Positions 34,629 through 46,600 of a stretch of DNA of 64,000 nt are shown in pieces (the first letter of the stretch is position 1; every line of letters starts with the position of its first letter). The DNA lies in assembly GCF_001949145.1 (NCBI RefSeq), contig NW_019091415.1, positions 1,471,446 through 1,535,445 on the forward strand. Direction: 5' to 3'. The notes below the pieces were generated by a model. That model searched no databases. It worked only from the letters and a program-made list of their open reading frames with translations, and had not been told where the DNA came from. A program made the translations under genes and the position numbers. This stretch comes from Acanthaster planci (taxonomy: Eukaryota; Echinodermata; Asteroidea; Valvatida; Acanthasteridae).

Positions 34629-37600
34629 TTAGCAGTAGGAGGCCTTGAAGTAGGCCACCGTCTTGGAGTTGATGCCTGTCTTAGGTTTCTTGTTGCACAT
34701 CGTGTAACTGGGGAAAAACGAAAATGCAACACGTCTTGGGTATGACTTCTTCGTTGAACGCAAATTAAGGTGCGTATGGATGTGTAAAACGAGACTCGCG
34801 ATCGGCTCAGACTGGGTTGCCAACCCGAAGGTGGCATCTAATGGACGGCTTCATGTATTACGTAGCCTGGTTGTAAAATTTCTCCGAAACAGCATAATGC
34901 CACGGAAACCGAATGGCACTCAGCTTGGGTTTTTTTAATTTCAGAATACCTCTCTATATCCTAATTACATGTATCTGCCTTTCTCACAGTTTTCCTCCGG
35001 TTATCAGCCTAGCCAGATCAACCAAGTTTAAGGGTCGATTTTACCATGATATTTAGTTGCAAATATGTGCCTGGCTCATGTGTTTAAGACCGGCTCAGGA
35101 GATTGAACGAGACTAATGCCCAAGCCACAGGTAAGGGCATTATCAGCGTTCACTCCCTTGAGCCAGTCCTAAATGTGAAAAAAAAAATGGTGCAGCTTCG
35201 TGTTTAGAATTTAATTACACATTCACGTCAAGAAAGAATTAATCAAGGCTATTCCGGTAACCATTCAAGTTCATACAAACAAAACTGTTTGGTGTGAAGG
35301 TGTGTGACTCACCTTTTCTGTAAACGGAGCCCCTTGATGGTGATTTTTGAAATGAACACCTCGATGTCGTCAAAGATTGGCCAGTCGCCTGGGTTGAGCA
35401 ACTCAAAATCGTGTTTCCAGTAGAACTGGAGTTCGCGCAGATCGCCCGGATCCTTGTCGGTAGTGAAGACAAAACCCATATCTGTGCCCGGTTTGAAGTT
35501 CAGGCTGTCCCTGCATGTTTGATCACAATTTTTGATCAGTGAGAGTCTGGGAAAGCTAGGCACACCACTGAATTGACGACAGTGTTGGGCCAGACGGCCT
35601 TTGGTGCCACAAAATGAGCACTATACTGAGAAATCATTACATTCTTGCCAGTGTGTTCAAATACTTTGTTTGGGCGCGTTGAGTATAGACGACCGGAGTG
35701 GAACGATTTTGGTAGAAATGTCATCGTCACGAAGGTTTTTCCGTTGGCTGCAACTCTTGTTTTGTTCACCGTCGGGACTGGGTAGTGGGTACCACACAGC
35801 AGCCTGAGTCCTATTCACGAAATCCTGAATCAGACCACAGGGCCGTTGTGTAATGCCCAAACAATGGAGTTTTGTTACCAATAGAGGCTTTGTGTTCCAC
35901 AGAGAAACCTCCTTTATTCATAACCTGTGGAACATCAACATTATAGCTTGCAAGATGGCAGCCAAGCTAACCCTCTTTAAGTCGTGTCGTACTTGTCAAA
36001 TGCTCGAGACCAATCCAACAAAAGAATACAGCAAACATCAGGGGGTTTCTTTGATCGAGGATGCTAGCCCATTCATGATAAAATTTGGACAGAGGGGTAT
36101 TAGAGGGCACCTGGGCAGGATCCACATTGGTGTAAAAGACAACATTGGGTTTGGGATACACCAACAATATTTTCTCAACCACTTTGCATACAATTGAGCT
36201 ATGAGATATTGGCCTGTTGAAATCCAACGACTTACGATCTCTTTACCCTCGCAAACAGGACCAATAGTGGCATTTTCGAAGCCGAAGGGACCCTTTGCAC
36301 TTCAAGAGTCTGCAAGAGAGTGACTCGTGACAGGGGCAACTGGTCTCAACATTTTTGCCGAAACGCTATTAGATGCAGGTGCACTGTTAGATCTCGGTGT
36401 CCTAATGGTTTTGCAAACAGGAGCAGGAGTGACGGGGGCTTAAGTAGTTCTTGAAACAAGAATTAAACTCATAGGATTGCCCTGGAGGTGCAACTTTCAT
36501 CAGTGTCGGTAACGAATGGTAGATGTGGGATCTTTTACTAAGACCTGAATCTTTTTGCATTAGAATTTGACTTGGGGAAGCTATAGCGGTTTTTCAGTCA
36601 AGTGAATTTTGACGGTCAGCGTTCAATATACACGCGTTGCAGACTTAGAACGCTTCCTGAACTGCCTTGGCTTGTCAAGTGACGTCACGCGAAACAACTT
36701 TACCCGGTTCGTAAGTGTGACGTTACTTCAGTTTAAACCACTCCCACTGCACATGCACTGCACATAGAGTTGCATGCCATAGAGGGATTTCACATTAGCG
36801 CCGTCTGCGCACATCTGCATCGAAACCGAGGCTCTCTGTGTTGAACTTCGCCGCGCGCGCCTGCGGAGTCCACACAGTACATGGAGTATCCGGTTCGTAA
36901 GTGTGACGCCACTTCAGTTTAAACCACGTCGACTGCACAAGATACACGACCATCGCAGGTACGTTAGTTCGCGGTCAATTTTTTCTTTTGATTTTACGCG
37001 TCGAGTCATCCTGAAAGACTCTTCCACACAAATTTGCTGCTTGAAAAGTCTGAATTTAACTTACCTTTATGTACTTTGTGTCCTAACTCAGTATGATCGT
37101 ATTAAGAATTGAAGCTGATACATACAGCCTCGTTTTAAAACACGGAAGTGCGCAGATCGACGCTAAAAGTGTCGTATTCGGATCCCTCTATTGATCGTCG
37201 TTTACATGGAACCGTGGAACCGGAGGTTAACGCGCAACTTCAGCTATTGTCCAATGAACGCCTGCAAATCGTGGAGCGTCCGCCTTTGTGACGAAGTCAC
37301 TTACGAACCGGATATGCTTCAACATCATTGATGACGCTGACATTAACAAACCTATGCATACGCGCGCGCTGCACTTGAAATAGATAACGATCAATTACGA
37401 CACACGTTATTTTTGACCAGTGAGATTACCTTAACTTACAGTGCAGATGTTTGTGGTTCCCTGTTAGGAGCAGGGAACCACACTATTCTCACGCGCACGT
37501 GCAGTGTAAAGCGACGATCAAGGGTCATGAGAATATCGAAAGTTCGGCTAGAGATGTTCAAACCTAACATCGACGCCGATCTGGCAAATTACGTCGAGGC

Positions 37601-40600
37601 CGTGATAGTCGAGCAGTGGTTCCTTATCGAACTGGCAAGTGTGTTCTATTGGCAGATGTGGGCAATCCTTGGTGACTTATTTCAGGGTGTCGACGTGGAG
37701 AATATTGTGAAGAAACCTCGCCACAAGCAATCCTACGTATGATTGACGCATCCCGATTCGTACTTACTCATTCAGCTCGGTTCTCTTCGTTGTACCTTTC
37801 CCGCCGATGAGAGTCACGTAGGCCCAGCCTTTGAATGTCTCGGAATACCATGGTTTATCAAAGTGCAGGCCAACTTGGAAGGGGTTCTCTGCAGAGAGAG
37901 GGGAAAGTAATTGGTGAAGTTGACCTTGGTCGTCCACATCGCATTTACAGAGTGCTTGGACCAACTGATCTGACTATCCAGTACTGTTTATGAACGAGGC
38001 TTTTCAAGCAACATGCCACGGTAAGAAGCGTGCTGGTGATACATTACCAGAGACTCTTAGTCATGCAACAACTTAACAGCATCTGGTACAGTCTTGAGCA
38101 CAAAAGAGGGAAAGTAAGGTTAGCGTGTAGGAGTTTATGGGTTTGCGTTTAGTATTGGGGAAGCAAAGGGAATTTTTTCTGCAATTCATGTCCTTTTTAC
38201 AATATATATTGTGTGTTCTGAAAAGTTATTTCATTTTCTGCCCAGATTAGCCTTCAAGTTTGTTTCATGTAAGGGAAAAACACTCATTCCAACACGGGTA
38301 TTCGACGTTAAACCTCGCTTGTTAGCATCGCCATCATCAAGTAATCCGATGATTTGCTACCTCCACCTTTCAGTGTTGGCATTTTGATGTAAAAGCCTCA
38401 TATAATAACAGTGGGTGGTCGGATCTGGTGGCTCATTTGATGCAAACTATGGGACAGAGAGACACCCCTCCTTTGTGTTGGTCATTGTTATACTGGTATC
38501 TCAGGAATTCTTCTTTTAGACATCTCGGGGGGATGTGTAAAGTGACAATAGGCTGGAGTGTGTATAGGGATTGGACGTGTTGGGGGTACTCCTCTGTCTC
38601 ATTTTGTGCCTGGTATACGGTGGCTGTGATGAGCAAGCCCCTCTCAGAATTCTGTGAAGGAAGCACGTCACAGCTGTACAGGTGGTCAAATCACTGTGTA
38701 GGTGTCTCTGTCGCCTTTAAAGGACGCTTCGATTTCATCTAACTGTTAGGGGCGTAATTTTGTTGAGCATTCATTGGATCAGAATATGTGAGAACAATAA
38801 CACCGGTCAACACTTCTGTTTGGGCGTCACACCTGATGCTACAGGCACATGCATTGAGACAGAAAGCCAGCAAAGAAGTTGACATGATATCATCAGAATA
38901 AGCACTTACAAAGCCCCGCTATCAGAAAGAGAACAATTTCACAAATCGATATAGCTGTGTACGTTCAAAAGCTTCCCCCCCAAAAAAAATTCAAAATTAA
39001 TTAAAACAAAATATATCTATTCAACTTCACCCCCATGGGATTTCTCGAAATATTAGCCACAATCTACTGGTACTGGAAAGCATGAAAAGAAGACAAACAA
39101 ACGAGTTCAGGCAATCACGGTTGCTCGATAGCAGACTTTCAAGCTTAATTCGACATCAGTTGTATTTCTTTCATTTGACTTGTTTTTTCATTTATTTGAC
39201 ACACTTTCCTTTCATCTTGCAAACTGCTGACTCGAATTTTCTCTTTTAGATGTTTCTTTTAAAACACTTTCAGTTCAGGCCCTTTGCTTGCAAATTTCAA
39301 TGAATCCCAGAATGTCTGAACTTACTGATTTTAAAAAGCGATTTTCAGTATGGTGTTAGTTTTTATTGCGAGTCTTTAAACATTTGAATTTCTTTGAAAA
39401 GACTTTTGATTTTCTGAGAAAACTTGAAACATTATGGTGGTGCCGTTTTAATTTATAATAAAAATTGAGAAAGATTAATTTTAACAAAGTTAATGAGACT
39501 ATCGCTGGCTAAATGTCACTTTTTTAAGCTAAGATGGGTGCTGGTTACCGTGCTGTGAAGGGGTTCTATTTACAGTTTTCCTACATGCATTCCCGTTCAA
39601 AATAGTCCTCCAGTCTGTCTGTCCGAACGCGTCTCTGCCATGGGAACGCGCAACAGCGCTCTCTCGTGATTCATTATAATTGCCCAATCATTCTATGTCG
39701 AACGACGTTGTTCTTGAACTCCCCGAAATTCTTTCTTAATGACTCCTAATCACACTGTACCGTAATACGGGCGATTCACAATAGTGCGCCACCAAGAGTT
39801 TGCAACGCGTTGGCCAATCATAACGCGCAAAATTTGTCGACATTTTCCAAACGCGCATTGGGTCGACAAATTTCGCGCACTGTGATTGGCCAACGCGCTG
39901 CAAACTCTTGATGGCGCACTATTGTGAAACGGCCGTATTATCCAGTTACCGAGTTATTCATAAATATCCCCTGTGCGTGGATGACATAAAAACCACAGGG
40001 TAAATAAATAATTACGCCTATGCCCATCACCAGTTTGGCCTCTGACTTGTTTGCACATTGGCTTCCACTTTTTCACAAACTTGATTATGTTGACTGGTCA
40101 AAAACAAAACTTAGTGTATATGCTGCATTTTTAAAAAGGAGTTTACGTCATACTCTATTTTTGTGACTGACATAAAGTTACATGGGCCGTTTTCCAATTC
40201 TCGACTTGGGCTCCGTCTGAGGCTTCAACTGTTTTTCTACTTCCCGACTTTGAGGTTGTAAGCGCAAGAGTAAGTTTGATAGTGCCAAAAAAACACCAAG
40301 TAAGATGCAAAAGAGCCAATCATTACATTTCTAAATTTAAGTTAAACGCTTCAGGAACATACGAGGACTGGTTTCCTACACGAAGCCCGAGACGGAGACG
40401 AAGTTGACTATCAAAGAACGGCCTTGCCTACCGTTCTTGCATCAGGAAACCAGCCTAGCACAGACCCATAGTGTAAAACTGAATACGTTTCTGACATTAT
40501 TTTGGGTTTCGGGCTTGTTTGTCCTACTCACCCAAGCAGAATGGAAACTTATCCGTTGTTGTCGCAAAGTACTTCTGGTTCGTGACGCCAGAGGGTGGTT

Positions 40601-43600
40601 TCTGCTTGATGGAATGGAATCCCATCACCGCTGCGTCGCCACTGTTGAAGCATTCACCGTTGAGGAAATTGTCGTACGTGTCCGCATCTTTGGCGACAAC
40701 ACAAGAAAAACAAAAGAAAGCAAGTCTCTCTTTTTGATGTAGTTTTCAATACTTTTCCTGGATTCACTTATATTTCTTTCAAAAAGTAAGGTTGACATAG
40801 AGTTATAAATTTGACATATGGATATTTGTTTCCAATGTCACACAATAGTATCACTCTAGGGAGTGGAGATATCAATGTTAATTTTTTGTTACGCCATTTG
40901 AACAATTTTTAGGGCTTAATTGGGGAGGATGACAATTGGGTTGCCGCCCCTGATTTCTGTCCCCAATTCCATGTTGATTTTACTTACCATTGGGACATCT
41001 GAAAGCATAAATTGGACACTTGCTAATGGATTCAGTGAAGAACTCGTGAGCCCTCATGTGATTACATGCCACGAACTTCACACCTCCTGTTCAGGTGTGG
41101 AGAAGAGTAAGGTTAGTAAATGAACAAACGGCAAGTTAGCCATCTTGAACTGAAACTGAGCTAACCCCTGTAAAATCTTCCAAACAGCTTAATAGTTATG
41201 GGGAAAATGCAGTGGGTGGACATAATAGATAAAATTCCTGTGCCTTTATTTTTCAGGTGACAAAAACATCAAAGTGATGCTCTACCTGAGATTATGATAG
41301 AACAGTGAGGCTTCGTAACTTTACAGAAAGTTCAGTCAATAAGATAGGTTGTTTCTACCTAGAGTTGATGAGCAGGGTGTTTAGCAATAATCCTGAAAAA
41401 TGGAACGTAGGTCTAGCTTAATTGGATCTCAAGATATTACCCATTACAGATGGCATGTACAAAACTGGTTTGTCCACAGCAGCTTTATTGCACATAAGCA
41501 TGATTGAACGCAATGAAGACCCGTAAAGTTAAATCGTTCACAAAGACATTCTGAAGTTAAACACAATTCTAAGCCTGCTTGCATGGATATCCTGGTTCAT
41601 CACTTGATTTCCAGGTCGTAAATTATCATACCGCAATGTGTGGTCTTATTGTTTTGCTCTTGAAATTCCAAATAATGAAATTCACAATGTTCTATTAAAA
41701 ATTTCGTCCCATCGACGGAAACTAAAGGGACCAGACAAATTCAACTTACTGGCTCGATCACTCGAATAAATCGCACTTTTAGGCCTACTCTATTTTTCCG
41801 CTGATAGTGGTTCTTTTTTTCAAAAATGACCCGATCTCAGTTTAGAGCAATCTTTTTCACTCTAAATCGTAAAGTATTGTTTCACTCTCAGGAAACGGGA
41901 GAGTGGAGATGACTTTTCGAAGGGCACTGAAATGTTTCGAAAGGATGGTCTTGTGGCCGCACAAAGAGATCGATGTGCATTCTGGCGCCTGGCCCCTTGG
42001 TAAAAGCGTCTTTGTATAGCTCTCACCCCCTATGAGGCCCTCGTCTAAAAAGTCCTCGAAGAGTGACTGATCACAGCCGGGTTGACTGCTGCCGCCGTTC
42101 GGGTAGAAGTCCATGTGCCCCACAGGAGCGACGATACCGAAGCCTACGGGTGAAGACAAGGGGTACATGCAAAATGTTTCAGACTGATGGGAGACAAGTC
42201 ATGAAGCAGTGCTCCAACCCATGTAATTTATCTAACTCAATCACAAGTGCAGACAAATGGGAACAATTACAAAAGGGGCTTGAACTTTCACCACAGGCTT
42301 CACGAGTTATACATGTTTTAATGATCCTTGAAGTACATGGAACTCTTCACATGTACATGTAAAGGGCGCATTCATGGGCATTTGATTTTGGAAAAAAACC
42401 TTTACGCATTTGGCCAACTACAAATTTAACTACGAAAGCTGAGGTGCAGTACATAAATATCATTACTGGTACATTGGTCTCCGTACTTACACCACTAGTT
42501 CTAGAACTCAAAATGACGACCAATAAAATAGTTCCGTACCTAGCGCGAGGAGGCTTTTTGCGTCTGTGTGGATAGTGTCCACGAAGAGAGCATCGGTGGG
42601 ATCCAATCGGACCTGTGGCTGGGTGTTCTCGAAGCCTGGTCCGGCCGGATCCAATCCTATGAAAAAAAGAAGCAAATCAAGCTGTTGGTACACTGGTATG
42701 TGCGTCATCATGGCAATTTTATTGCTGGTGAAAGAACTTACCAGGCTAAAGCCCTATCAATTATAAACTCTTCATCCTATGGGACTCTGAGGATAGAACA
42801 ATGAAAAAAGTGTTCGGTTACTTTGGAACTCCAAATGCCGGCGTAGCACCTGGGCGTAATTCGAACCCGGGCAGCAGAGGAAGAAGGCGGAGGTACCGCC
42901 ACGCCAACTTGACTCTCCAGAACAACAGAGTGATTTCAGAGCAGATCTCACTTTCAGGGTTTTGGAAACTATAAGTCAAAGCTTTATGGACCAACCTAAC
43001 GGTGCGACATAATATAATATAATTTTTAAGGTTTGGGGAAGCTTTGTGTGGAAGCCTCTTGTTATTAATTTTTCTTAGGCAAAGGCGAAGGACGGAAGTA
43101 ACGCTCTATGAATCCATGAGGTTGGAGGCTTTCTTGGTAGAAAAAGCCAAAACTTGTACATGTATTTTAAATATAATACTCTTGAAGAAATCTCGTCGTG
43201 ATCTTGATCTTATGAGGGCTTACAGAATAACGAACATGGACCCATCTCACGAGCCAAGCTGCAATGAGTGCGTGGTCTCGTCTTTCTATCTTTTTCGTCG
43301 CATTTGTCACTGAAGCATAGTCTTGATTCCAAGACATTCCTTTAGTTTATTTCACAACACGAACCATCACCAGGCGAATCTCTATCGCAGGATGGTACGC
43401 GTCAAAAGAGGGCGCTGTAATAGTAAATCGCATGAATTATTATGCACCACACGCAATGCACACGTATCGAATCGCAGCAACGCGAAAATCGTCTTGCAGC
43501 TGTTAATACTCAAGCAAAAGAAACACATACGGTGTTATCAAGTTTAAATACCACACAGCCAATTATACCCAAAGGCATAGTTTATACCTTATCCGTGGGG

Positions 43601-46600
43601 AGCCATTTTCGTTCCTATTGGATATGTTTTCTAAGATTGAACTCTTGATGAGGATGGCATCCGTCAGACAGGTTATATGATTGCCATGCGTTCCCAGCCT
43701 CCCTTTCAATATTTTTGTAAATCTGGCTTGTAAACCAAGATATGTTTAGTCACAAATTTGAAATTGTTCATCGGAATTGACCTGGTACTAATTTGTCATA
43801 AACTTTCACTTTATTGCTTTTCAGATATGAAAATGAAGACAACATTGCTTTCAATTTCAACAAGGTCGACCAATGAATGAAGTCTATACCACAACACCCA
43901 CACAGACTGAATTAAATCATGACCATTAAAAGCAATGGAGCAAATTCACGTTTTGAGGGAAAATCTGACAGCAACCAAGGGCGATATTTGTATAACCTTT
44001 GGCCACCCATAAACGAATAGCCCAATATGAGAGGCCGGTGTGTGTTTTTCTTACCCGTGATTCGGCCCAGGCCGGACTGTCGTTCGCCGACGTATCCACC
44101 GATGTGAGACCCGAGACTATGGCCAATGAAATGGAAAGACCCCGCAGAAACACCGTACAGTGCCTGCATGTTAACAGAATCGACGGTGATGTTTAGTGAA
44201 CAGTGGAGGAGCCGGCATCAGAAATCAGTCTCTCGAAAAACCTTTATTTATACCCCGTTAAGTTGATGTGAAATATCTTGTCATATTTTGACGGGGGAGT
44301 CAAGTTGGCACTGTAGTTCTTATCTCGCCTTCCATCAGTCCCCACCTGATTCCCTCTGTTTCATCTAGAGTATTCCTCCCAACTTTATTTACACAGCAAG
44401 CGGCAAAGTTATTCCACGAGATAAACAACAAATCGAAATATGAGAGCGCTGCACATGTGATTACAATGCTGACCACAATACAAAGTCAGCCGTCTTAATA
44501 TTTATCTTATTGCTGAGTTTTCGGTAACGGGGTATCTTCGTCAGGACAAGCAGATTCAGGTCTGGGTGGTCCAATATGGGACTGTTTATAGGCAAGAAAG
44601 CTGCGCGCATGCGTGGGTTGTGCTGAGACCCAAGTGTTTTGGGCAGGAAAAAAAATCGACATCAGACTGAATTTGGGCAATTTCATCTTGTGTTTTACTG
44701 AGCTAGATCTATCGGCTGTTTGGTAATTTATCCAAGATATCTCCTGGCTTAATCCGTACAGTTGGTTGGTTTTCTGTGAGAGGATTATTCCAATTTGGCT
44801 GGTTTCTGGCATGGCGTCATTGTCGGAGAACAAGATGGTAGTCAGCACCAGTCGGGTGCCTTGGATTTACAACAATCTGTTGGTGCTGTTGGAGCCGGGG
44901 TATGAACCCAAACGTGATGTACATTGAAGACACCGACGAAGGGATCTGCCATTGGATCTACGTTTTCACGGCGCGGTCTAAACCTACCGACAAGGGTAAT
45001 TTTGAAGATTTTTTTTTTGCTGATGATACTAACATCTTCAAAGGCAAAATCTTCTCAGAGGAAGACTAAGACACCCTCCAATGTTATATCAACCGATTGA
45101 TGGGATGGTCCGATAAATCACTTCTGAAATTTCATCCAGATAAGATGCAACACATTGAGAATTGGGAAGACAGCAGCTACATCTTAAAAGTATGTCATGG
45201 TTGAGGACCATAAGCTAAGTCCAGTATAAGAAGAACGGGATTTGGGTGTTGGGCTAGACTTTTATCAGTCACGTGGCAACTAAGATAAACAAGGCTACTT
45301 CTTTAATGCGTTTGATTAGACGCACATAATTATGAGCACCTAGATAAGGAACGTTCCTTCTTCTGTAAAACCTTGGTAAGGCCTCGCCTTGAACATGCTA
45401 ATCAGATTTTGCACCGCATAAAATATATTCTGGAAATTGATAATGTTCAAAGACGGGCAAATAGACTCGTTGCTGGCTTCAGGGACATGTCCTACGTGGA
45501 AAGATTACAACAATTAAAACTACCAACCCTGGCATATAGACGAATACGAGGAGATATGATGGAGATGAACAGAATACTCGAGGGGATATATGACCAAGAG
45601 GTGTACCAATTCCATCCACCTGCACGACACTGGGGGTCATCATTTTAAGTTATGTAATACCATCACTCGGTTGGATGTGAGGAAATTTTCTTTCGTGCAT
45701 CGATCAGTTAACAACTGGAGTAGATTACCTATGTTTGTGATATCTGCCCCAAGTGTAAAATCGTCCGAGGCAAGATTACACATGATAAGGCTTCTCAACC
45801 ATGCAAGTATGATATTCATGCTGCCACTCCCTGTTGCATGCACACATTAAAGTTTATTAAGCGGATCGATGAAGATCTGATGAAAAGGCCTACAAAGGCC
45901 TACAATCAGAATAGCACCTGTACCTGTTAGTACCTGTAAGAAACCAAGGGAGAGGGTACAATTTTCCCAGCAACGGTGCTCCTTTGGTCGTTGTCGCAAA
46001 CTGCACATCGCTGGTTCATGAACGACTATGAAACACAAGTGTTGCAGTCGCATCGCTACCAACAAAAATATGAACACTCCCGACCAGCACGGCCCTTTCA
46101 GCTGCTCAGGGCAGCTTTGACACCTGAGCGATTTGTAAAGACTGAGCACTCTGGTCAACCAGCGGTCGGCGTTCAGTATGATATCAAGAAAATTGACCCT
46201 TTCAAAATTGTGCATAAGATTCTTCCTGTGGGCCCCTTCCCGTGTGGAAAGTCATTTCATAGCGATTCCTACATCTGGGAGGTTTCCACCTTCACCAGAG
46301 GTTATGTAGACACAACTGTGCCGGTCTCCTGGATAAGCTAAACTGACACGTTCAAGTAGACTAATTGAGAAAAAAAAAATTTCATGCTGCACTTGAAATC
46401 TCAAGCAGCATTTCAACGTGTTACCTGTACTTTAAATTAATATAATAGAATTTAGGACATAACATACCCTGAGTTTGTCGATAAGTCGCGAGGTCTCGGC
46501 ACCCACGATCCTGGTGTTGGACAGAGCCTGGGTGTAAGGGAACATCGACCCACTGCCCCAGACGACCCGAATTACGTTGTAGTCGGCGTAGTTGAGGAAG

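Noticed and set aside
37413-37742. 109-codon plus-strand frame in intron 9 of B
   Set aside because: It is intronic, has no homologue in the mirror intron of A and no recognisable content.
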